Source: Clostridia bacterium
Lineage (GTDB): Bacteria; Bacillota; Clostridia; Oscillospirales; Butyricicoccaceae
Length of the DNA: 12,271 nt
Assembly: GCA_017552495.1 (NCBI GenBank)
Contig: JAFZPW010000093.1
Coordinates: 1 to 12,271 of the forward strand
Reading direction: 5' to 3'
Shown here: piece after piece, positions 6,619-12,271 of the stretch
How the letters are laid out: each line of letters begins with the position of its first letter
How positions within the stretch are numbered: position 1 is the first letter of the stretch
Notes under the pieces: model-generated
Database searches by the model: none
Seen by the model: the letters and a program-made list of their open reading frames with translations, nothing else
Told to the model about the DNA's origin: nothing
Position numbers and translations under genes: made by a program

Positions 6619-7758
6619 ATGAAAAAAATCGCGGCAGCGGCTCTTTGCTTGGCGCTGGCGGCGGGGATGGCCATTCCCTGCCGGGGCGCGGCGGCCGGCC
6701 CGGAAATCGCAGCCCCGTCGGCGGCGTTGATGACGCTGGAGGGGGATGTTCTGCTGGAAAAAGACGCCCGCGCCAAGCGCGAGCCTGCCAGCGTTACCAA
6801 GGTAATGACCATGCTGCTGGTGTGTGAGGCCGTGGACGAGGGACGCCTGTCCCTTTCCGATACGGTGACCGCCTCGGCCCACGCTGCCGCCATGGGCGGC
6901 AGCCAGGTCTGGCTGGAGGAGGGCGAGCGCATGACGGTGGAGGAAATGCTCAAATGCGTGGCTGTGGCGTCGGCCAACGACTGCGCCGTGGCGCTGGGAG
7001 AGCATCTGGCGGGCAGCGAAGAGAGCTTTGTGGATTTGATGAACCGGCGCGCGCAGGAACTGGGGATGGAAGACACGCATTTTGTCAACGCCTGCGGGCT
7101 CCCGGCCGAAGGGCATCTCACTTCGGCGCGGGATGTGGGGCTGATGAGCGCGGCGCTTTTACGGGAGCATCCATGGATCCGGGATTACTCCCTTCTTTGG
7201 CAGGATACCGTGCGAAACGGAACCTTCGGTCTGGACAACACCAACAAAATGATCCGCTCCTATCCCGGACTGACGGGTCTGAAAACCGGCTTTACCTCGT
7301 CGGCGGGCTACTGCATCGCTGCTTCGGCGGAGCGGGAGGGCCTGCATCTCATCGCTGTGATTTTGGGCAGCGAGACCAAGGAGAGCCGCACCGCCGACGC
7401 CACAAGCCTGCTCAACTGGGGCTTTGCCAACTATGCCGCCGTAACGCTGGGAGCCGACCGGCCGCTGGAGCCGGTTCCGGTGACGCTGGGCGACCGGGAG
7501 CGGGTGGAGTGCCGTTTGGAGGCGGAAACGCCGCTGATCCTGCCCCGGGATTGGCTCAACGGGCTGGAAAAGAGCGTGGAGCTGACGCCTGAGCTGGCGG
7601 CGCCGGTGGAGGAGGGACAGCGGATCGGAACGCTGCGCGTCGCCCACGAGGGGGCGCTTGTGGCCGAAATCCCCATTGTGGCGGCTCAGAGCGCGGCGCG
7701 CCTGACCCTTTGGCAGATCTTTTTTTGCGCGCTGCGGGCGGTGGTCATGAAATTTTAA
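6619..7758 (+). CDS. D-alanyl-D-alanine carboxypeptidase (peptidase S11, low-molecular-weight PBP)
   Basis: This enzyme trims the terminal D-Ala from peptidoglycan pentapeptides outside the membrane. The 379-residue protein begins with a Sec signal peptide (MKK, then an Ala/Leu-rich core, with cleavage near residues 23-26). All three penicillin-binding motifs are present: SVTK at 58-61 with catalytic S58, SAN at 118-120 and KTG at 222-224. A PBP5_C-like beta domain follows (about 277-365), then a short hydrophobic/amphipathic C-terminus (LTLWQIFFCALRAVVMKF) that probably anchors it in the membrane. The start is set by AGGAGG at 6605-6610, eight bases before the ATG. It is divergent from mtaB, and no terminator separates it from the P-loop gene downstream. 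It resembles DacF/DacA of Bacillus, but which of the two, and whether it is sporulation-linked, cannot be told from the sequence. Confidence 0.95.
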   Translation: MKKIAAAALCLALAAGMAIPCRGAAAGPEIAAPSAALMTLEGDVLLEKDARAKREPASVTKVMTMLLVCEAVDEGRLSLSDTVTASAHAAAMGGSQVWLEEGERMTVEEMLKCVAVASANDCAVALGEHLAGSEESFVDLMNRRAQELGMEDTHFVNACGLPAEGHLTSARDVGLMSAALLREHPWIRDYSLLWQDTVRNGTFGLDNTNKMIRSYPGLTGLKTGFTSSAGYCIAASAEREGLHLIAVILGSETKESRTADATSLLNWGFANYAAVTLGADRPLEPVPVTLGDRERVECRLEAETPLILPRDWLNGLEKSVELTPELAAPVEEGQRIGTLRVAHEGALVAEIPIVAAQSAARLTLWQIFFCALRAVVMKF

Positions 7759-7780
7759 CGGGGAATTTGTGAAAAACGGG

Positions 7781-7809
7781 TTGTTTGAAAGAAAAATCTG
7801 TGATATGAT
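7781..7809 (+). promoter_or_regulatory. Extended -10 promoter of the P-loop gene
   Basis: TTGTTT (7781-7786) and TATGAT (7804-7809) are 17 bases apart, and TGA directly precedes the -10 (TGATATGAT), making an extended -10. The predicted start is near 7816, giving a leader of about 47 bases with AGGAGG at 7848-7853. The core GTGATATGAT closely matches GTGATATAAT at 8371-8380 upstream of the next gene. Confidence 0.75.
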
Positions 7810-7862
7810 AATACCAACAGGAACGCAATTTGCTTCTATGACCAAACAGGAGGAGATCACAT

Positions 7863-8279
7863 ATGGTAAAAGTCATCATGGGAAATCGGGGTTCCGGCAA
7901 GACGAAGCAGGTCATCGACCTGGTCAACATCGCCGTTAACGAAGAGGCCGGCAGCGTCGTCTGCGTTGAGAAGGGTCAGAATCTGCGCTTCAACATCAAA
8001 TACAGCGCCAAACTGATCGACATTTCCGAATATCCCGTGGAGCTGGGATATGATTATCTGTTCGCATTCCTTTGCGGCTTGTATTCCGGCAATTATGACA
8101 TTACCCACGTCTTTATCGACAGCCTGTTCAAGATCACCGGCGACGACGACGATGCCAAGGCCGGCGCGTTTTTGGATAAGCTGGAGAAGTTCTCGCAGGC
8201 TACCGGCATCAAGTTCACCCTCACCATCAGCGCCGACGCTTCCACTGCGGCCGACGACGTGAAAAAATATCTTATCTGA
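7863..8279 (+). CDS. Small P-loop NTPase-like protein of unknown function
   Basis: The 138-residue protein starts almost directly with a perfect Walker A motif, GNRGSGKT (residues 7-14, GxxxxGKT). A hydrophobic strand ending in Asp, ITHVFIDSL (80-88, D86), is a plausible Walker B, and an acidic run DDDD (94-97) precedes a C-terminal helical part. It has no signal peptide or membrane segment and is too short for a full AAA+ or RecA ATPase, so it is either a minimal nucleotide-binding protein or needs a partner. Automatic annotation sometimes labels such proteins PilT-like, but I see no support for a pilus role: no pilus gene is nearby. The start is fixed by AGGAGG nine bases upstream. It forms its own unit with a promoter at 7781-7809 and a strong terminator at 8294-8319, an arrangement typical of a conserved, well-expressed housekeeping gene, though that is inference. 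Confidence 0.88.
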   Translation: MVKVIMGNRGSGKTKQVIDLVNIAVNEEAGSVVCVEKGQNLRFNIKYSAKLIDISEYPVELGYDYLFAFLCGLYSGNYDITHVFIDSLFKITGDDDDAKAGAFLDKLEKFSQATGIKFTLTISADASTAADDVKKYLI

Positions 8280-8293
8280 TTGCTGAACGCGCA

Positions 8294-8319
8294 AGCGCCC
8301 CTTCCGGGGCGCTTTTTTT
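8294..8319 (+). terminator. Strong intrinsic terminator after the P-loop gene
   Basis: A perfect 8-bp stem AGCGCCCC/GGGGCGCT (8294-8301 with 8306-8313) with loop TTCC runs into seven T residues (8313-8319). It isolates the signalling cluster downstream from upstream transcription. Confidence 0.95.
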
Positions 8320-8351
8320 GCGGAAAAACCGAAAAATTCATCGGAAAGATA

Positions 8352-8380
8352 TAGGAAATCTGCATTTTTTGTGATATAAT
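8352..8380 (+). promoter_or_regulatory. Extended -10 promoter of the lipoprotein/two-component operon
   Basis: A consensus TATAAT (8375-8380) is preceded by TGA, giving the extended -10 TGATATAAT. At 17 bases upstream, TAGGAA (8352-8357) matches the -35 consensus in only three of six positions, so the promoter should rely on the extended -10 or on an activator. The ATG of the next gene begins seven bases after the -10, so the transcript should start at or within a base or so of the start codon. Confidence 0.75.
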
Positions 8381-8386
8381 GATCTT

Positions 8387-9724
8387 ATGTATCGGTATGG
8401 AAAACGGGCGCTGCTGCTGACGGTGCTCATGGGATTGATATTGCTGTGCGGAGGCTGTGGGCTGGGATCGGCCGAGAGCCTTCTTTTGCTGCCCAAAGTT
8501 CCCTCGGAGTATATGCAGCTTCAGGAGCAGCTCAGCAGGATTTTGGAAACCGGGGCCTCGTATGCGGTGGCCGAAGCGGGCAGCAACCGTCAGCCGGTGC
8601 AGCTTGTGGACATCGACGGCGACGGGATCGACGAGGCGATGGCCTTTTTCCAGCGGGAGGACGGCAGCTATGAGGTTCACGCCTTTCGGCAGCAGAACGA
8701 GCAGTATGTGCCCATCGGCGCCGCCGAGGGCTTTGGCAGCACGCTGCGCGCCATTTATTATCCCGCCTGCGGATCGGGCGGACAGCTTGCGCTGGCTTTG
8801 TGCTGGGGCTTTGACCAGAACGGCGCTTACGGCATAACGGTTTACGGTTTTGAAGAGGATGGACTGCGGATGCTGCTGGATATGCAGTATGCCGACGTGC
8901 TCATCGAAGATCTGGACGGCAACGGCGCGGCGGAGTTGATCTTCGCCGTATGGGACGCTGCCACCGGTCTTTACAGCGCCCGGGGTTATCAGCTCCAGAA
9001 CGGTCAGTACCGCCAGATCTTTGAAACGGCCCTCTGTCTGGAGATCCGTTCGGTGATCGGCATGGCGGCGGGGAGACTTTCGGGGCACAAGACCGCTATT
9101 TTTATCGACAGCGCCGCCACGATGGGCGGATACGTTACCGATATGATCTGCTGGGATGGGCAGACGGCGGTCAACCGCACCATCGACCCCACCAGCGGCT
9201 CGGGCAGCGGAACCTGGCGGGGCGCGGCGGCCGCCTGCAGGGATATGAACGGTGACGGCCTGCCCGAGATCCCTGTGAGCCACGCCTTTGAGCGGGAAAC
9301 CTCGGAGGCGGAGGCTCGCTACCGGCTGGATTGGGTGAACTACGGCGAACGGCGGGAGACCGACGTGGTGGAACGTACCTTTTATGTGCCGGGAGAGCAC
9401 TGGTATCTGGTCTGGCCCGGGGCGTGGGGCGACGATGTCCGGGCGGAAAAGAGCCGAACGTCCTACGCTGAGCAGACGAACTTTTATGTGGAAGACGCCG
9501 AAGGGCGTGAAATACTTTTGAGCATCCGGGTGTTCAACAGCGACAAGCGGGAAATATCAGCCAATCTGGCCCGTCGGTTCCATATTCTGGCGGACAATGC
9601 CAACGGCATTTACTGCGATACCGTTCCGGAGTACGTGGAGAACAACAGTTATCAACTGACGGAGGAGATGGTGGAGGCGGCCTTCCATCCCATCGAGACC
9701 AATTGGCGCACGGAGGAATATTAA
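8387..9724 (+). CDS. Lipoprotein with DxDGDG (FG-GAP/VCBS-like) calcium-loop motifs, linked to a two-component system
   Basis: The 445-residue protein has a positively charged n-region (RYGKR), a hydrophobic core and a probable lipidated Cys24 in LLCGGCG; Cys at the -3 position is unusual, so the exact lipobox is a little uncertain. The mature part repeats an acidic loop three times: DIDGDGIDE (75-83), DLDGNGAAE (175-183) and DMNGDGLPE (286-294), each in an IxDxDGDG-type context like the calcium-binding loops of FG-GAP/VCBS beta-propeller blades. About 150 further residues have no motif I recognise. It should sit on the outer membrane face. The ATG at 8387 is the first possible start, because an in-frame TGA lies at 8372 and no start codon lies between. 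No Shine-Dalgarno precedes it, and the promoter predicts a leaderless mRNA. It stands one base before the response regulator, so a sensory or accessory role is inferred; the ligand is unknown. Confidence 0.9.
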   Translation: MYRYGKRALLLTVLMGLILLCGGCGLGSAESLLLLPKVPSEYMQLQEQLSRILETGASYAVAEAGSNRQPVQLVDIDGDGIDEAMAFFQREDGSYEVHAFRQQNEQYVPIGAAEGFGSTLRAIYYPACGSGGQLALALCWGFDQNGAYGITVYGFEEDGLRMLLDMQYADVLIEDLDGNGAAELIFAVWDAATGLYSARGYQLQNGQYRQIFETALCLEIRSVIGMAAGRLSGHKTAIFIDSAATMGGYVTDMICWDGQTAVNRTIDPTSGSGSGTWRGAAAACRDMNGDGLPEIPVSHAFERETSEAEARYRLDWVNYGERRETDVVERTFYVPGEHWYLVWPGAWGDDVRAEKSRTSYAEQTNFYVEDAEGREILLSIRVFNSDKREISANLARRFHILADNANGIYCDTVPEYVENNSYQLTEEMVEAAFHPIETNWRTEEY

Positions 9725-9725
9725 C

Positions 9726-10412
9726 ATGAACAAAAAGGTTTTGGTCTTGGAGGACGAGGACAATATCCGCGGGTTTGTGGTCATCAACCTGCGCCGCGCC
9801 GGATATGAAACGGTGGAGTTTGCGCTGGGCGAGGAGGCGGAAGCCTATCTGCGGGATCATCAGGACGTTTCCATCGCCGTACTAGACGTGATGCTTCCCG
9901 ACGTCAGCGGCTTTGACGTCTGCCGCCGAATCCGCGGCATGGGCAGCAAGCTGGGCGTCATCATGCTCACCGCCATGGGGCAGGAGAGCGACCGGGTCAC
10001 CGGGCTGATGACCGGCGCCGACGACTATGTGACCAAGCCCTTTTCGGTGGCCGAACTGGTGGCGCGGGTAGACGCGCTTTACCGCCGGGTGTGCGGCGGC
10101 GGATTCCAGAGCGACAGCCTGATCTCCGGGGGGTATGAGCTTAACCTTCGGGCCCGGGAGTTGAAGAAACAGGGGAAAAAGATCGAACTGACCCAGGTGG
10201 AATATCTGATTATGAAGACTTTTCTGGAAAACCCGGATAAGGCCTTGTCCCGCGACAGCATCCTTACCACGGTGTGGGGCAAGGAATACCAGGGCGACCT
10301 GAAGGTGGTGGACGTGAACATCCGCCGCCTCCGTCTGAAGATCGAAGAAGACGCCGCGAATCCCAAGCATATTATGACGGTTTGGGGCTACGGCTACAAG
10401 TGGGAAGCGTAA
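9726..10412 (+). CDS. OmpR/PhoB-family response regulator
   Basis: The 228-residue protein has a receiver domain (1-120) with the acidic pocket E9, D10 and E11, phosphoacceptor D54 (SIAVLDVMLPD), T82 (VIMLTA) and K104 (DDYVTKPF). A winged-helix Trans_reg_C DNA-binding domain follows (about 130-227, with ELTQVEYLIMKTFLENP, VVDVNIRRLRLKIE and the ending VWGYGYKW). All residues needed for phosphorylation are present. It lies one base after the lipoprotein stop, and its Shine-Dalgarno GGAGG falls within the last codons of that gene, so the two are co-translated. It is most likely phosphorylated by the kinase at 10790-12262, although the DUF3795 gene intervenes. Its targets are not visible in the window. 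Confidence 0.97.
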   Translation: MNKKVLVLEDEDNIRGFVVINLRRAGYETVEFALGEEAEAYLRDHQDVSIAVLDVMLPDVSGFDVCRRIRGMGSKLGVIMLTAMGQESDRVTGLMTGADDYVTKPFSVAELVARVDALYRRVCGGGFQSDSLISGGYELNLRARELKKQGKKIELTQVEYLIMKTFLENPDKALSRDSILTTVWGKEYQGDLKVVDVNIRRLRLKIEEDAANPKHIMTVWGYGYKWEA

Positions 10413-10443
10413 GGAGCGAGGGGCCACGCGGCGGCTTCTTTTT
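10411..10443 (+). terminator. Weak terminator-like hairpin after the response regulator gene
   Basis: AAGGAGC (10411-10417, overlapping the stop codon) can pair with GCTTCTT (10434-10440), with one G-U wobble. A small inner stem GCC/GGC (10423-10425 with 10430-10432) lies inside, and TTT follows. The bulges make it weak; it could act as a partial terminator that lowers expression of the DUF3795 and kinase genes relative to the regulator. It may also be chance. Confidence 0.35.
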
Positions 10444-10471
10444 GAATTGCGGATACAGAGGGAGCGGTAGT

Positions 10472-10765
10472 ATGGCGGAGCAAAAAATGGTCTTGCCGGG
10501 CTTTTGCGGCGTGGATTGTGCCGCCTGTCCCGATCTGCTTGCAAAGAAATGTTCAGGCTGTCGCGAAACGGTCTGGCCGGACGACGATCCTTGCCCTCCG
10601 ACGGGCTGCTGCTGGAACAAGAGCATCTCCTGCTGCGGTGAATGTCCCGACTTTCCCTGTCCGATGATGGCGGAGTTTTACGAGGAAAACGAGAGCCATC
10701 GCCAGGCGTTCCGGCGGATGCGGCAGGTCTTCGGCACAAAACGCAAGGAAATCGGCGGTTGTTGA
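10472..10765 (+). CDS. Cysteine-rich DUF3795-family protein
   Basis: The 97-residue protein contains 13 cysteines. It shows the DUF3795 pattern: FCGVDCAACPDLLAKKCSGC (11-30) with CxxxCxxC at C12, C16 and C19 and CxxC at C27 and C30; then CWNK, CCGECPDFPC with C54, C55, C58 and C63; and a charged helical tail ending in Cys97. The spacing suggests metal or iron-sulfur binding. No biochemical function is established for this family. There is no signal peptide, so it is probably cytoplasmic. The start at 10472 is preferred because the family motif begins ten residues later and GGGAG lies about eight bases upstream; the frame is open further upstream only as an overlap with the response regulator gene. 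It sits between the response regulator and the histidine kinase (24 bases before the kinase), presumably in one transcript, so a redox or metal-linked role in this signalling system is conceivable but unproven. Confidence 0.88.
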   Translation: MAEQKMVLPGFCGVDCAACPDLLAKKCSGCRETVWPDDDPCPPTGCCWNKSISCCGECPDFPCPMMAEFYEENESHRQAFRRMRQVFGTKRKEIGGC

Positions 10766-10789
10766 AACAATCTTGAAAGGAGCATCGAC

Positions 10790-12262
10790 ATGGCAGATCC
10801 GGCGGCGAAAAAAGTGCATAAGGGCCTTTGGCGCCGTCTGGGGCTGGACAGCGGAATCCGCCGCAGGTGGTTCTTTAACAGCATCAGCATCGTGCTGCTG
10901 GTACTGTTTGTCATCATGCTGGCGGCGTCGCTGGCGGTGACCTATTATTTCTATTCTTCCATGCAATCGCTGCTGGTGACCCGGGCCGACACGCAGGCTC
11001 GCTATCTTAACCGCTATTTCAGCTCCAGCTTCAGTGAATTTTACGATTACAGTCGCAGCATGGTGCAGACCTTCAGCCTTGCCGACCGGATGGAGATGCA
11101 GGTGCTGGACGAATCGGGCCGGGTGATGTTCTCCTCCAACGGGCTGACGGCGGGCTTCATTCCCGCCACATCCGAGATCCAGCAGGCTTTTTCCGGCGGC
11201 AAGCCCGCCACCTATGTGGGCTTTGATTCCCTCACCGAAGAAATGGTCATGGCCACCACCGCGCCCGTGTATCACAGCAGCGGCGGGCGGCTCATCGGCG
11301 GCGTGCGCTACGTCACGTCCCTGCGGCTGCTGGACCAGCAGATGCTGCGCATCTATATCCTCGCTATCGCGGTTTACGGGCTGATGGTGGGGCTGATTAT
11401 GTTCTCCAACAGTTTTTTTCTCCGCTCCATTGTGACTCCTGTGGTCAAGATCAACGGCTTTGCAAAAAAAATCGCCGGCGGACAATATGGCGTAAAGATC
11501 AATTCGGACTACGACGACGAAATCGGCGAACTGTGTGATACGCTCAACGAGATGTCCGAGGCGCTTTCTCAGGCCGAGCGCACCAAAAACGACTTTATCT
11601 CTTCGGTGTCCCACGAACTGCGAACGCCGCTCACCGCCATCGCCGGCTGGACGGACACCATCGAGGGCGGCCTGGACGACCCGAAACTGGCGTCGCAGGG
11701 GCTGGAGATTATCAAAAAAGAGACCCGCCGCCTTTCTCAAATGGTGGAGGAGCTGCTGGACTTTTCCCGCATCGAGGGCGGGGGGCTGCGGCTCCAGACC
11801 GAGCCTTTTGACCTGCGGGGCGACCTGTACGATGCGGTGTTCACCTATACCGATATGCTCCGGCAGGAGGGGCTGCGCATCGAATACGACGAGCCCGAAG
11901 AGCCGCTGATGGTCTTTGCCGACCGCAACCGTCTTAAGCAGGTTTTTCTCAATATCATCGACAACGCGGGCAAATACGGTAAGGACGGCGACCGGGTGCG
12001 GGTGTCCGCCGAAGCGGAGGACGGGAACTGCATCGTTCATATCCGCGATTTCGGACAGGGCATCCCGCCGGAAGAACTGCCCTACGTCAAGCAGAAATTT
12101 TATAAGGGCAGCGCCAAGGGGCGGGGCGCGGGTATCGGCCTTTCGGTGTGCAGCGACATCGTGGAGATGCACGGCGGCACGCTGGTCATTCAAAGCACCG
12201 TGGGCGAGGGCACCGACGTAATCGTCACGCTCCCGCTGTATCAAGAACAAGTCGGGCAATAA
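10790..12262 (+). CDS. Membrane-bound sensor histidine kinase
   Basis: The 490-residue protein has a basic N-terminal tail (1-27), TM1 (about 31-55), an extracytoplasmic sensor region of about 130 residues (56-187, compatible with a Cache/PAS-like fold), TM2 (about 186-211), a HAMP linker (212-264) and a complete kinase core: H-box SHELRTP with phosphoacceptor H275, N-box FLNIIDNAGKYG with N392, G1 DFGQGI (420-425), F-box KFYKG (436-440) and G2 GRGAGIGLS (444-452). The ATP lid is short. All catalytic residues are present. AAGGAG lies eight bases before the ATG. It is the likely partner of the response regulator at 9726-10412. The extracytoplasmic region has no motif that reveals the ligand; the lipoprotein encoded first in the cluster is a natural candidate for interaction with it. 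The gene ends nine bases before the window edge. Confidence 0.96.
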   Translation: MADPAAKKVHKGLWRRLGLDSGIRRRWFFNSISIVLLVLFVIMLAASLAVTYYFYSSMQSLLVTRADTQARYLNRYFSSSFSEFYDYSRSMVQTFSLADRMEMQVLDESGRVMFSSNGLTAGFIPATSEIQQAFSGGKPATYVGFDSLTEEMVMATTAPVYHSSGGRLIGGVRYVTSLRLLDQQMLRIYILAIAVYGLMVGLIMFSNSFFLRSIVTPVVKINGFAKKIAGGQYGVKINSDYDDEIGELCDTLNEMSEALSQAERTKNDFISSVSHELRTPLTAIAGWTDTIEGGLDDPKLASQGLEIIKKETRRLSQMVEELLDFSRIEGGGLRLQTEPFDLRGDLYDAVFTYTDMLRQEGLRIEYDEPEEPLMVFADRNRLKQVFLNIIDNAGKYGKDGDRVRVSAEAEDGNCIVHIRDFGQGIPPEELPYVKQKFYKGSAKGRGAGIGLSVCSDIVEMHGGTLVIQSTVGEGTDVIVTLPLYQEQVGQ

Positions 12263-12271
12263 CGCCCCAAA

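Noticed and set aside
8093..9400. Minus-strand open frame of 435 codons across the P-loop and lipoprotein genes
   Set aside because: It spans two real genes, a terminator and a promoter on the other strand, and shows no recognisable motif.
10274..10471. Longer DUF3795 protein starting at 10274
   Set aside because: The extra codons overlap the response regulator gene out of frame and do not resemble the family; the ATG at 10472 has an RBS and directly precedes the conserved cysteine motif.
10553..12259. Minus-strand open frame of 568 codons opposite the histidine kinase
   Set aside because: It is antisense to a complete kinase with all catalytic boxes; its His/Gln/Arg-rich translation is typical of a shadow frame.

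Overview
The window is GC-rich, densely packed bacterial DNA. The fused ABC permease, the MtaB-type tRNA methylthiotransferase, the S11 D,D-carboxypeptidase, the zinc-dependent PLC-family protein, the DUF3795 protein and the strong AGGAGG-type ribosome binding sites all point to a Gram-positive anaerobe of the class Clostridia, most likely a GC-rich Oscillospiraceae-like lineage. That placement is inferred from gene content and style, not from a marker gene. I see no rRNA, tRNA, CRISPR array, transposase or phage gene.

Layout. (1) 1-1878, plus strand: the C-terminal part of a large FtsX-type ABC transporter permease, cut by the window edge and closed by a hairpin pair that includes a near-perfect bidirectional terminator. 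(2) 1950-2520, minus strand: a visibly AT-rich patch with a small orphan lipoprotein that has its own promoter and probable terminator; it looks like an acquired gene. (3) 2752-6511, minus strand: a three-gene operon of mtaB (tRNA ms2t6A synthesis), a SAM-methyltransferase/GNAT fusion protein and a PLC-family protein. It reads from a clear promoter at 6531-6559. (4) 6619-7758, plus strand, divergent from mtaB: a secreted D-alanyl-D-alanine carboxypeptidase. (5) 7863-8279: a small P-loop protein of unknown function with its own promoter and terminator. (6) 8387-12262: a signalling cluster of lipoprotein with three DxDGDG-type calcium-loop motifs, OmpR-type response regulator, cysteine-rich DUF3795 protein and membrane histidine kinase.

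The most interesting part is the last cluster. It follows a strong terminator and its only visible promoter (extended -10 at 8372-8380) lies so close to the first ATG (8387) that the mRNA is predicted to begin at, or within a base or so of, the start codon: a leaderless lipoprotein transcript in a genome where every other gene here has a good Shine-Dalgarno sequence. The response regulator and its kinase are separated by a 97-residue protein with 13 cysteines and a weak terminator-like hairpin, an unusual layout suggesting that the lipoprotein and the cysteine-rich protein may be accessory parts of the signalling system. The methyltransferase-acetyltransferase fusion, translationally coupled to a tRNA-modification enzyme, is the second point worth follow-up.

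Most other long open frames, including antisense frames of 481, 435 and 568 codons, are shadows produced by the GC-rich codon usage of real genes.
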